A DNA stretch of 21,081 nucleotides from Opitutales bacterium (lineage in GTDB: Bacteria; Verrucomicrobiota; Verrucomicrobiia; Opitutales; Intestinicryptomonadaceae), in assembly GCA_021641325.1 (NCBI GenBank), contig JAJXPD010000012.1, positions 1 through 21,081 on the forward strand. Reading direction: 5' to 3'. Within the stretch, counting starts at the first letter, position 1; each line of letters opens with the position of its first letter. The position numbers and the translations under genes were made by a program. Below are positions 6,235 to 13,924 of this stretch, one piece after another. The notes under the pieces are model-generated. The model was not told the DNA's origin. It did not search any database and saw nothing but the letters and a program-made list of their open reading frames with translations.

Positions 6235-7526
6235 TAGTCGAATTTTTTGAGGTCGGAATGCTTTATAGTGGTTTCGAAGAGACGCTCGCCTTTGGAGTCG
6301 AAGAAAGAGAGGGTTGCGGCGCGGTTGTTCTCGGCGCCTTCAATTTTCACCTGAGCAAAGGAGCGGGCTTTAACGGAACTTCCGGGGATCCTGAAATAGT
6401 TCATCTCGGTAATTTCCTTGGCGGGGCGGTCGGTTAGCGGGCCGGCGGAAAGCTCGAAAACAGGGTACGCGCCAGCGCGAATGAAGCGCGTGATTTCGGC
6501 ATAACCTTTTTTTGCGGAAAGCACGATGACACCCTCTATCTTCTTGTCGGAGAGGAACGCCAAGAGGGCGTTGCGCTCGCGGCTCGCAAACGTGAAATTT
6601 TCGGGGCTTTCCACGGGGTTTGCGACAGGTGTGTTCATCACAATGAATTTGAAAGTCGCCTTGGAGTTGAGCAGGGCGGAGAAAAGCCAGCGCATCTGCG
6701 CATCGCCGAGCCTTACGGGGCGGTCGTTTTTGTAGTCGAGGTTCGAACTGTTCGAGAAGTCGTCGAGAACGAAGAAGTCGGCGTCGGCATACGAGAACGA
6801 GTACGCGCGGGAGGAGCTTTCGGCTGCTTGCGGGTTGCACCAAAATTCGCCGAAAACGTCGATGTGGTTTTTCGCGCCCGCAACGGAGGAGTCGGCAAGC
6901 GTGTTCGCGCCTAAAACGCCGTAGTTCGCCTGCGAGTTCAGCAGGGCGCGGGCGGGCTTGAACGCGCGGAAATCGGCAAGCCGCGACGCCATGGCAAAGC
7001 GCGAGGCGGAGTCGGCATGCCTGTAAACGTTCTGCACGCCTACCCAAAGCGCGAACGCGGGCGACTTGTTCTTCGCGGCGTCGAGAATTTCGAAATCGCC
7101 GCCGGGGGTTCTGAAAGGCTCGTCGAACTTGGGATCGTTGACGTGGTTTGCTCCGAGCACGACAAAAGAGAAGTCGGGCGGGGGCGTGCGTCCCTTGTAG
7201 TCGGGAGCTGTGGCGATTTTTCCCGCCGAAGAGCTTTTGCCGTCGGAGACAACGTAGGTGTACTCCGTCGAGGGGGACAGCCCTTCAAGCGCGATTTTCG
7301 CGACCGCGGGGTTCTGCGCACCGCCAATCGGCAGGATTTTCGCGTCGAACTTTTTTTCGGGATTTTTCGATTCGAAGAATTGCGCCGAAGCGTTTGCGGC
7401 GGGCGTGTCGAAACGCGCCCAGACGGCGGCTTCGCGGACGTCGGCGAAGCCCGCCATTGTGGAGATTTCGGCGTGGGCGCAAATCGCCGCGGCGAGCAGA
7501 ATGGAGGTCGTTGCGGTTGTTTTCAT
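6234..7526 (-). CDS. Exported PhoD-like metallophosphatase-fold protein lacking the metal ligands
   Basis: The protein has 430 residues with a signal peptide (MKTTATTSILLAAAICAHA). A fibronectin/PhoD N-terminal beta domain covers about 25-108, ending in the LEGLSPSTEYTYVV signature. A PhoD-like domain follows. It keeps the scaffold: the GxxxxNDPxxDxP segment near 125-137, DADFFVLDDFS (248-258), LGDAQMRWLFSALLNSKATFK (273-293), the GVIVLS strand (332-337) and PVFELSAGPLTDRP (355-368). The metal-binding positions are changed: the usual GSC is GAN (125-127), WLGDNxY is WVGVQNVY (161-168), YAIWDDHDYG is YGVLGANTLA (202-211), and SGDRH is SAKKG (337-341). It is therefore probably a catalytically dead homologue that binds rather than hydrolyses. 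It begins 4 nt after the upstream gene, with no clear ribosome binding site. Confidence 0.82.
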   Translation of the reverse strand: MKTTATTSILLAAAICAHAEISTMAGFADVREAAVWARFDTPAANASAQFFESKNPEKKFDAKILPIGGAQNPAVAKIALEGLSPSTEYTYVVSDGKSSSAGKIATAPDYKGRTPPPDFSFVVLGANHVNDPKFDEPFRTPGGDFEILDAAKNKSPAFALWVGVQNVYRHADSASRFAMASRLADFRAFKPARALLNSQANYGVLGANTLADSSVAGAKNHIDVFGEFWCNPQAAESSSRAYSFSYADADFFVLDDFSNSSNLDYKNDRPVRLGDAQMRWLFSALLNSKATFKFIVMNTPVANPVESPENFTFASRERNALLAFLSDKKIEGVIVLSAKKGYAEITRFIRAGAYPVFELSAGPLTDRPAKEITEMNYFRIPGSSVKARSFAQVKIEGAENNRAATLSFFDSKGERLFETTIKHSDLKKFD

Positions 7527-7530
7527 AAAA

Positions 7531-8157
7531 TTACTTGTTGCCGACCGCGGAGGTTTCGGCCATGTTCAGGCAGACTTCGCGGAGGTCGAAAATTATGTTG
7601 CCTATTCTCCTGATTCTCTCGCGTCCCTGCTCCGATTTCGGCTCCGGAATTTCGCCCATTTTCGCCATGATTTCGTTGAGCTTTACCGCCGACATTTTGT
7701 AGTTGCAGCGGGCGAGGAGGTCTTCGGCGAGGTCGGTCGAATTTGCGGCGAGAGCCATGAAAGTTTCGGCTTCGGTGAGGATTTTGGAAATGTCCCAGAC
7801 GAGCGTCGGCGAGATTTGCGTTTCGTCCACGACCCTGCCGAAGTGCTCGCGCAGGCATTTGAGGAGGCCGCGCGTGATGATGTAGATTGGGTGGTTGAGG
7901 AGCGTCCACGGCTCTTCGGAAAATTCGGCGTCCATCTCCTCGGACTCGTCGAGGCTTTCGCCGTACTTCGGGAGCGGCCAGCCCGCGATTGTGCAGATTT
8001 CTTCGAGGGAGCGGCCGCGCAGCCTGTTGACGGTGTAGATTCCAGCGAAGCGCGCGATTTCGGCCTCCGATTTTTTCAGATACAAAAACCAGTCTTTTTC
8101 AGTCCAGCCTTTGGGATTGAAATTGTCGGAAAAGTCGTCTGCGTAGAATTCGTCCAT
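7531..8157 (-). CDS. Conserved-looking cytoplasmic protein of unknown function
   Basis: I do not recognise this family. From MDEFYADDFSDN the protein has 208 residues, is acidic at the N-terminus, and looks all-helical, with no signal peptide or membrane segment. A motif-like stretch GWTEKDWFLYLKKSEAEIARF (17-37) is followed by the short segment RGRSLEEICTIAGWPLP, which resembles a helix-turn region but not a known DNA-binding motif. The C-terminal half is helical and rich in Leu, Glu and Ala. A TTG at 8196 would add 13 residues, and neither start has a ribosome binding site. It lies 4 nt upstream of the PhoD-like gene and is probably co-transcribed. It is divergent from the methyltransferase gene at 8254. 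Confidence 0.7.
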   Translation of the reverse strand: MDEFYADDFSDNFNPKGWTEKDWFLYLKKSEAEIARFAGIYTVNRLRGRSLEEICTIAGWPLPKYGESLDESEEMDAEFSEEPWTLLNHPIYIITRGLLKCLREHFGRVVDETQISPTLVWDISKILTEAETFMALAANSTDLAEDLLARCNYKMSAVKLNEIMAKMGEIPEPKSEQGRERIRRIGNIIFDLREVCLNMAETSAVGNK

Positions 8158-8253
8158 TGAATGTGCGATATTTTGCCAAATGCGCCGCGTTTTCAAGCTT
8201 TTTTGAGGAATTGCGGCTAATGAATTATTCGGATTTTACGATGTCGGGGTGTA

Positions 8254-8760
8254 GTGAAAATATTGTCGAAAACCGTAAAAATTGCGATGTTCGCGCCCTT
8301 CGCGTGGGTTGCGCTCGTACCGCTTACGATACTGTCGTTCACGCGGTTTTCGGCGGCGTCGCTCGACGACGCGCGGCTGTATTTGGGATTGGCGTTGATT
8401 GTAATAGGGGCGTCGTTTTGCGCGGCGGTAGGCATTCTGTTCGCGCGGTCGCCGCACTTCGGAAAATCTACGCTGTTCCGCGACTCGCCCGATCTCGTCG
8501 TTTCGGGGCCGTTTGCATACGTCCGCAACCCCATGCCGCTTGGCGTTTTCATGATAATCGCGGGCGAGGCGTTTTTGTTCGGCTCGCTGTGGGTCGGCGC
8601 GTGGGGAGTCCTGTTTTTGATTGCCGAGCATTTTTACTTGAAGCGCGTCGAAGAGCCGTCGCTTGCGGCGCGTTTCGGGCACGGCTACTTGGAGTATTAC
8701 AGAAACGTTCCGCGCTGGTTTCCGCGCTCCACGCCGTGGAAGCCGTCGATTCTGCCGTAG
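8254..8760 (+). CDS. Isoprenylcysteine carboxyl methyltransferase-type membrane protein
   Basis: This 168-residue integral membrane protein has hydrophobic segments at about 10-30, 43-63 and 95-125. The C-terminal half carries the ICMT/PEMT family pattern: GPFAYVRNPMPLG (85-97), corresponding to the GPYxxVRHPxY SAM-binding segment, then EEPSLAARFGHGYLEYYRNVPRWFPR (133-158), matching the E-E-xLxxxFGxxYxxYxxxVPRxxPR end. Family members methylate isoprenylated cysteines, phospholipids or small molecules, and bacterial substrates are mostly unknown. The tyrosine/histidine usually seen in RHPxY is replaced (RNPMP). The start is a GTG with GGGG about 5 nt upstream; an ATG at 8287 is the alternative. 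It stands alone, followed by hairpins at 8772-8815 and 8842-8868. Confidence 0.82.
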   Translation: MKILSKTVKIAMFAPFAWVALVPLTILSFTRFSAASLDDARLYLGLALIVIGASFCAAVGILFARSPHFGKSTLFRDSPDLVVSGPFAYVRNPMPLGVFMIIAGEAFLFGSLWVGAWGVLFLIAEHFYLKRVEEPSLAARFGHGYLEYYRNVPRWFPRSTPWKPSILP

Positions 8761-8771
8761 CGGCCGGCTTT

Positions 8772-8815
8772 GCGGAAATCCGCGCTCCACGCGCGTGAAG
8801 CGCGGAATTTTCCGC
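8772..8815 (+). other. Long hairpin after the methyltransferase gene
   Basis: GCGGAAATCCGCGCT (8772-8786) pairs with the inverse at 8799-8815 with a 2-nt bulge. No T tract follows, so it is a stable 3' structure or part of a compound terminator rather than a classical one. Confidence 0.5.
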
Positions 8816-8833
8816 TGCGATGAAAAACATTGC

Positions 8834-8868
8834 AAAAAAATACCCCGTATCTGTTTGTGATGCGGGGT
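8834..8868 (-). terminator. Terminator of the HIT-phoH-HD-lpxD operon
   Basis: ACCCCG (8842-8847) pairs with CGGGGT (8863-8868). On the minus strand the stem is followed by seven T residues (complement of 8834-8840), about 90 nt past the lpxD stop. On the plus strand TGTTTT follows, so it may also act weakly for the gene at 8254. Confidence 0.8.
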
Positions 8869-8954
8869 GTTTTCGCGCTCGCGCCGATGCGTTCGGGCGT
8901 CCGCGCTTTGCCGCCTTCCCGATGCGCCCGCGCGTGGGCGGAATTTCCGCGCGG

Positions 8955-10016
8955 CTATTTGTTTGTGCCGAACGTTTTTTTCTCGATTCCGAGATGTTTT
9001 TCGACGTCCTTGACTCTGTCGTAAAGTTCGGGGAGGTGCCCCACGAGAATTTCGATTTTGTGCGCTTTGAGGTAGGGGCGGGGAGGCGTGCCGCGCATGT
9101 ACGATTTCGGGGGAATGTCGCCGTTGACGCCGCTTTGCCCGCCAATCATCGCGCCCGCGCCAATTTTCAAGTGCCCCGCGACGCCGACCTGTCCGCCGAG
9201 CACGGCGAAGTCGCCAACCGAGGTGCTTCCCGAAATTCCGACCTGCGAGACCAGCAGCGCGCCCTTGCCGATTTGCACGTTGTGGGCAACCTGAACGAGG
9301 TTGTCGATTTTCGTTCCCGCGCCGACGAGAGTAGTTTCGAAACGCGCCCTGTCTATGCAGGTGTTTGCGCCGATTTCAGCGTCGTCTTCCACGACCACCT
9401 TGCCGACCTGCGGCACTTTGACGTGTTTGCCGTCCACGAAGACGTAGCCGTAGCCGTCCGAGCCGATAACCGCCCCGGGTTGCAGTCGCACGCGCTTGCC
9501 AAGCTCGCAGTAGTCCATGACAACCGCTGTCGGGAAGAGGAAGGAGTCTTCGCCGATTTTCGCGAATCTGCCGACGTAGTTGTTGCCCTGCAAGACCGCG
9601 CCGTCGCCGATAACCGCGCCCTCGCAAATTGAGACGTTGGGGCCTATGAACACGTTTTTGCCGATAACCGCCTTGGGGTCGATTGCGGCTGTCGGGTGGA
9701 TAGCCGCCTTGGGCTTGGGCCAGAGAGCCTCCTCCACGATTTTGCAGAGCTTGGCAAGCTCTACCGACGGGTCGTCCACGCGCACGATTGCCGCGCCTTC
9801 GGGGAGCGCGCCGTCGTAGTTGCGGGGCAGGAGAACCGCGCCCGCCTTTGTGGTGGGCACTTCGTGGGCGTATTTTTTGTTGCCGAGGAAAGTCAGGTCG
9901 GTCGGCTTCGCCTTTTCGAGGCTTGCGATTCCCGAAATTTCGGCGTCCGCATTGCCCGAAATTTCGGGGTTTGCGAAGAGCTTGACGATTTCTTTTATGG
10001 GATATTTCTGGTTCAT
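8955..10016 (-). CDS. lpxD: UDP-3-O-(3-hydroxyacyl)glucosamine N-acyltransferase LpxD
   Basis: LpxD adds the second 3-hydroxyacyl chain, from acyl-ACP to UDP-3-O-acyl-glucosamine, in lipid A synthesis in the cytoplasm. The 353-residue product has the family's three parts: an N-terminal uridine-binding domain (5-100, with [10 protein letters not shown]), a left-handed beta helix of hexapeptide repeats (about 105-310, e.g. [27 protein letters not shown]), and a C-terminal helix (320-345). The catalytic His245 lies in QVAHNVQIG, and the GSDGYGY motif (185-191) is present. The true ATG at 10016 overlaps the TGA of the upstream HD gene as ATGA. The longer open frame to 10223 is only overlap with that gene. 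Confidence 0.96.
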   Translation of the reverse strand: MNQKYPIKEIVKLFANPEISGNADAEISGIASLEKAKPTDLTFLGNKKYAHEVPTTKAGAVLLPRNYDGALPEGAAIVRVDDPSVELAKLCKIVEEALWPKPKAAIHPTAAIDPKAVIGKNVFIGPNVSICEGAVIGDGAVLQGNNYVGRFAKIGEDSFLFPTAVVMDYCELGKRVRLQPGAVIGSDGYGYVFVDGKHVKVPQVGKVVVEDDAEIGANTCIDRARFETTLVGAGTKIDNLVQVAHNVQIGKGALLVSQVGISGSTSVGDFAVLGGQVGVAGHLKIGAGAMIGGQSGVNGDIPPKSYMRGTPPRPYLKAHKIEILVGHLPELYDRVKDVEKHLGIEKKTFGTNK

Positions 10017-12364
10017 TGCTTGTCGTTGATGTAGGCGACTCTCGTGTGGAGCATGTTCAGCATTGTCGCTACGATGCTGCTCTTGATTTTCGAAAGCTGT
10101 TTTACGGTAATCGGGCATTCGTCGAGCTGCCCGTCGGTCATTTTCGAGCGGATTATCGAGCTTACCTTTTCCTCGATTCCGTGCTGTGTGATGTGTTTGA
10201 GCGACCTCGACGCCGCCTCGCACGAGTCGGCAATCATGATGATTGCGTTTTCCACTGTTTGCGGCAGAGTGCCCTCGTAGCGGTACGTGCTTTCCTCGAT
10301 TCCCGCGTCGCGCAGAGCCTGCAAGGGGTCTTTGATTCCGTTTGCCTTCGCCATTTCCTGCGCCTTGTAGTAGAAGTACGACACTATCGACTTGCCGTGG
10401 TGCTGGTCAATCGCGTCTATAATCTGCTTGGGAAGCTTTGCGATTTTCGCGATTTCCGCGCCCTCGCGAATGTGGTTTTTGATGATTAACGCGCTCATCG
10501 ACGGATTCTTTTCGTCGTGGGCGTTCTTGCCGCCGCCTTGGTTTTCGGTGAAAAATTCGGGCTTCTGGATTTTCCCGATGTCGTGGTAGAGCGAGCCTAC
10601 GCGGCAGACCATCGGGTTCGCGTTGACGGCGACCGCCGCCGCCTCCGCAAGATACGAGACCATTACGCTGTGGTGGTATGTTCCGGGGGCTTCTATTTGC
10701 AGGCGGCGGAGGAGCGGGTTGTTGAAGTCGGTGTAGTCGAGCAGCGTTATGTTCGAGTACCTGTTGAAGATTCTTTCCACGAGCGGCAGAACCGCGAGCG
10801 CCACAAGCCCCGTCAACGCGCCGGAGCCTACCGCCAAGAGCGACTGCCTCCAAACAATCGAAATCGAAAGCCCTACGCAGTTGCCTATGACGAACGAAAT
10901 CGCCGCGATGAACAGCCCGTAAATGACGCCCCCCAAAATCACCTGCGGGCGGGTCGAAGCCCCCGCGCAGAAGTAGATTGCGACGAGCGCCGACGCCAGA
11001 AATATCGCAAAGTATATAATGCCTTCGCCGACCATCGCCGTCGTTAGAGCCGCCACCATCAACGCCATGATGAAGCCCGTGTAAGAGCCGAACAGCAGCA
11101 CTTGGATAATCGGGCCGAGCATAATCGGGGCGACGTACGCGAGGATTTGCATCATGGGCGTGTTCGAGTCGAAGTACTCCGCATTGCTCATTTCAACGAG
11201 CGTGCGTTCGAGCGCGAGGTTTAGCAGAAGCAGTGTGCAGAAAATTGCAATCGTGCGCGGACGCCTGTTCTTTTGCGTCTTGCTGATTACCAAAAACAGC
11301 GCGCCCATCGTCATCAGCAGCAGGCAGAAAATGAATTCGACCGAGCTTGTTTTGAGCGTCGATGTCGTGCCGCGCTTTTGAAGCTCCGCCTTGTACGCCT
11401 TGATTTTTTCGGTGATTAGCGGCGAGGGTGTTGTGTCTGAGTCTACAAGCGTGTCGCCCGCGCGGATTTTCACGATAACGTCGCCTACTTTGCTTCGGGC
11501 TTCGTCGCGGCGTTTTTTCGTGTTTTCCTCGTCGAATTCGACGTTCGGGCGGAGGGCTTGGTTCATCGTGCGGTAGAGCGCGTAGGCGAGCTGTTCGCTA
11601 AGCCCGAGCGTCTTCACCTTTTCGAGGAACTCCCTGCGGGCGTCGGACTCGCTCACGGCTCTGAGTTTGAACATCTCCAAGATGTTGGAATCTCCCGCGC
11701 GAAGCCCCGATGCGTTGAGTCCGCCTTGCAGGTCGAGCGGCATGCCCGCGTTCGTCGAGAAAATCGCGTCGCCGTCGGCGTAGATGCCGTCGCGCAGAAT
11801 GTTTTCGAGGTGGAATGCGGTCTGGTTGAAAGTCCTCGCCATGTTTTCCGCCGAGGTGCGCTCGTAGATTGTCTTGATGTCGTAGGGCGACACAGAAATG
11901 TTTGCGCTTTTCCTGATTTCCGCCGAGATTTCACCGAAGAATTTGCCCGACTTTTTTTCGGCTTCGTCGAGGCCGTCGAATTTTTTGCGGTTTTCGGAGA
12001 GTATCGACGTCAGCTTTTTTATGTTGTTCGATTCCGCCGCAATCGACGCCGCGTTGGTCTTGTAGTAGGGCGGGATTTTCTCCGCGTTGCGCTCGCGGTT
12101 GAGCTGCGTCTGGATTTCGCTTTTGTAGGAAAAGTCGAACGGCGAAATTACCTGCACCTGCGCCATCTTGCTTTTCGAGACCATGTGCGGAATTGTCGGC
12201 GCTTTGTTTACGAAGCAGATTCCGTAGACGAGCGCGGACATGGCAAGCACCACGCCGCAAATCGCCGCGAAGTTCAGCTTTCTGAATTTCGACTTCTTGG
12301 GGTCTTGCGAGAGGATTTTGCGCTTTGCGCGCTCCGCCCTGTAATTTTTGAAATTGTTTAGCAT
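10013..12364 (-). CDS. 7TMR-HD membrane phosphohydrolase (PgpH-like c-di-AMP phosphodiesterase family)
   Basis: The 783-residue protein has the PgpH layout: a short cytoplasmic N-terminus, one membrane segment (33-52), a large extracytoplasmic region (about 55-340, the 7TM-HD extracellular domain), a cluster of membrane helices (345-530), and a cytoplasmic HD domain (about 545-770). The HD signature is complete: [11 protein letters not shown] (559-569), [12 protein letters not shown] (587-598) with His594-Asp595, [18 protein letters not shown] (630-639) and IDQHHGKS (652-659). Characterised homologues degrade cyclic di-AMP; that activity here is a family inference. Its ATG overlaps the phoH stop by 7 nt and its stop overlaps lpxD, so it sits in the middle of a coupled operon. 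No cyclic di-AMP synthase is visible in this window. Confidence 0.92.
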   Translation of the reverse strand: MLNNFKNYRAERAKRKILSQDPKKSKFRKLNFAAICGVVLAMSALVYGICFVNKAPTIPHMVSKSKMAQVQVISPFDFSYKSEIQTQLNRERNAEKIPPYYKTNAASIAAESNNIKKLTSILSENRKKFDGLDEAEKKSGKFFGEISAEIRKSANISVSPYDIKTIYERTSAENMARTFNQTAFHLENILRDGIYADGDAIFSTNAGMPLDLQGGLNASGLRAGDSNILEMFKLRAVSESDARREFLEKVKTLGLSEQLAYALYRTMNQALRPNVEFDEENTKKRRDEARSKVGDVIVKIRAGDTLVDSDTTPSPLITEKIKAYKAELQKRGTTSTLKTSSVEFIFCLLLMTMGALFLVISKTQKNRRPRTIAIFCTLLLLNLALERTLVEMSNAEYFDSNTPMMQILAYVAPIMLGPIIQVLLFGSYTGFIMALMVAALTTAMVGEGIIYFAIFLASALVAIYFCAGASTRPQVILGGVIYGLFIAAISFVIGNCVGLSISIVWRQSLLAVGSGALTGLVALAVLPLVERIFNRYSNITLLDYTDFNNPLLRRLQIEAPGTYHHSVMVSYLAEAAAVAVNANPMVCRVGSLYHDIGKIQKPEFFTENQGGGKNAHDEKNPSMSALIIKNHIREGAEIAKIAKLPKQIIDAIDQHHGKSIVSYFYYKAQEMAKANGIKDPLQALRDAGIEESTYRYEGTLPQTVENAIIMIADSCEAASRSLKHITQHGIEEKVSSIIRSKMTDGQLDECPITVKQLSKIKSSIVATMLNMLHTRVAYINDKQ

Positions 12365-13308
12365 TGTTTTTTAGAGTCGTACGCCGCCACTATTTTCGTA
12401 ACGAGCGGGTGTCTGATTACGTCGCCCGCGTCGAAGCGGAATATTTTTACGCCGTCCACGCCGTCGAGCGTTTCGAGCGCGTCGACAAGCCCCGATTTTT
12501 TGTTGCGGGGCAGGTCGATTTGCGTGATGTCGCCTGTAATCGCCATTTTGGAATTTTCGCCGAGCCTTGTCAAAAACATCATCATTTGTTCGTGCGAAGT
12601 GTTTTGCGCTTCGTCGAGGATTACAAACGCGTTTGAAAGCGTGCGCCCGCGCATGTACGCAAGCGGCGCAATTTCCACAATCTGCCGTTCGACGAGCGCG
12701 AGGGTTTCCTCCGCGCCGAGCATGTCGTTCATTGCGTCGTAGAGCGGGCGCAGGTAGGGCAGCAGCTTCTCCTGCAAATCCCCCGGCAGGAAGCCGAGAG
12801 CCTCCCCCGCCTCGACCGCGGGGCGCGTCAGAACCACCCTTTCGACACGCTTGTCCCTCAAAAGTTTCAGGGCTGCGGCGACCGCCAAATAGGTCTTGCC
12901 CGTCCCCGCGGGGCCCACGCCGAAAACGACGTCGTTTTCGAGAACGGCTTTTAGGTAGTTTTTCTGGTTTATGTTTTTGGGGACAATGCTCTTGCGCTTT
13001 AAGTCTACGATAATCGGCTTATCGAACACGCGGATAATGTCGTCGATTTTTCCCGACGCGGCGCGGTCTAGCATGTTGCGGAAGTCGTTGTTGCCTATGC
13101 GCAGACCCTGTTTGCGGGCGGCGCACATTGTGTCGAAAAATTTTTCGGCAAGCTCCGCCTTTTTCTTGACGCCCTCGATTGTCAGCCAGCCGTCGCGCGC
13201 GACGAGCTCCACGCCGAATTTTTCCTCCGCAAGTTCGAGGTTTTCGTATCTGTTTGCGTACAGTTCGGCGAGCTTGTGCGCCGTCTCGAATGTGAGGGTT
13301 TTCTTCAT
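12358..13308 (-). CDS. phoH: PhoH-like ATPase (YbeZ family)
   Basis: This 316-residue P-loop NTPase has a KH-like N-terminal region (1-90), a conserved linker, and the PhoH domain with Walker A GPAGTGKT (132-139), the TRPAVEAGEALGFLPGDLQEK block (161-181), Walker B VILDEAQN (229-236) and the sensor segment ITGDITQIDLPR (257-268). YbeZ proteins are thought to work with the endoribonuclease YbeY in rRNA maturation. In many bacteria ybeY and a 7TM-HD gene lie next to phoH; here the HD gene is present but ybeY is not adjacent. Translation starts at the ATG that overlaps the upstream TGA (ATGA), not at the longer frame to 13782, which shadows the HIT gene. Confidence 0.95.
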   Translation of the reverse strand: MKKTLTFETAHKLAELYANRYENLELAEEKFGVELVARDGWLTIEGVKKKAELAEKFFDTMCAARKQGLRIGNNDFRNMLDRAASGKIDDIIRVFDKPIIVDLKRKSIVPKNINQKNYLKAVLENDVVFGVGPAGTGKTYLAVAAALKLLRDKRVERVVLTRPAVEAGEALGFLPGDLQEKLLPYLRPLYDAMNDMLGAEETLALVERQIVEIAPLAYMRGRTLSNAFVILDEAQNTSHEQMMMFLTRLGENSKMAITGDITQIDLPRNKKSGLVDALETLDGVDGVKIFRFDAGDVIRHPLVTKIVAAYDSKKQC

Positions 13309-13802
13309 GCGACGAATTTGATTAGCCTTTCCCAAAGCGAGTCCATTGCTTCGGGGAGGACGCGGGTGTCGGCGATGACCGGCATGAAATTCGTGTCGCC
13401 GTCCCAGCGCGGAACAACGTGGCAGTGCAGGTGCTGCGGTATTCCCGCGCCCGCTTTCGAGCCGAGGTTGAAGCCCACGTTGAACGCGTCGGGCTTTATC
13501 GCCTGCCGCAGGATTTTCTTTGCCTTTATGATTGCGTCGAAAAATTCGGCTTTCTCTTCGCCTTCGAGAAGCTCTATATCGCCGACTTCCCTGAGCGGCA
13601 GAACAAGCAGGTGCCCGCAGTTGTAGGGAAACTTGTTCATTACTATGAACGAGTATTTGCCCTTCCAGAGAATGTGGTATTTTTTGAAGTCGGACGACTT
13701 CGCCATTTCGACAAACGGGTTGCCGCCTTTTTTGCCCGAATCGTCGCGCGGTTTGGGGGCTTCGATATACGGCATTCTCCAATATGAGTGCAGTCTTTCC
13801 AT
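13305..13802 (-). CDS. HIT-family nucleotide hydrolase or phosphorylase
   Basis: The 165-residue HIT protein carries the histidine triad HLHCHVVPRW (123-132), preceded by FNLGSKAGAGIPQ and followed by GDTNFMPVIADTRVLPE. This fuller pattern resembles the Ap4A hydrolase/phosphorylase branch (Rv2613c type) more than Hint proteins. Such enzymes attack the alpha phosphate of dinucleoside polyphosphates or nucleotide conjugates. The N-terminal LHSYWRMPYIEAP matches the usual L-W-x-PWRMxYI opening, so Met1 rather than Met10 is the start. There is no ribosome binding site and the predicted transcript start is only about 6 nt upstream. It is the first gene of a four-gene operon. Confidence 0.93.
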   Translation of the reverse strand: MERLHSYWRMPYIEAPKPRDDSGKKGGNPFVEMAKSSDFKKYHILWKGKYSFIVMNKFPYNCGHLLVLPLREVGDIELLEGEEKAEFFDAIIKAKKILRQAIKPDAFNVGFNLGSKAGAGIPQHLHCHVVPRWDGDTNFMPVIADTRVLPEAMDSLWERLIKFVA

Positions 13803-13814
13803 ATTTAAGGCAGT

Positions 13815-13844
13815 TAGTTAATCAGAAGCTTTTGTGTTTGTCAA
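13815..13844 (-). promoter_or_regulatory. Sigma-70-type promoter of the HIT-phoH-HD-lpxD operon
   Basis: On the minus strand a perfect TTGACA (13839-13844) is followed after 18 nt by TAACTA (13815-13820). The expected start of transcription near 13808 leaves a leader of only about 6 nt before the ATG at 13802. Confidence 0.6.
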
Positions 13845-13872
13845 CGAATGAAAAGCGGGCATGCATGAGCGC

Positions 13873-13908
13873 AAAAAACGGTATCGGGTGTGCCCCGATA
13901 CCGTTTTT
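13873..13908. terminator. Bidirectional-type terminator downstream of the PEP-CTERM gene
   Basis: CGGTATCGGG (13879-13888) pairs with CCCGATACCG across a 5-nt loop, extended by A5/T5 on both flanks. On the minus strand the stem is followed by a run of T residues, ending the transcript from the gene that stops at 13925. Confidence 0.88.
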
Positions 13909-13924
13909 GAGGGTTTAAGCCTTT

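Noticed and set aside
8549..9632. Open frames opposite lpxD and the methyltransferase gene
   Set aside because: Low-complexity Arg/Ala/Ser products; the opposite strands encode clear families.
10017..10223. N-terminal extension of lpxD
   Set aside because: It overlaps the HD gene and lacks family residues; the ATGA junction at 10013-10016 is the natural start.
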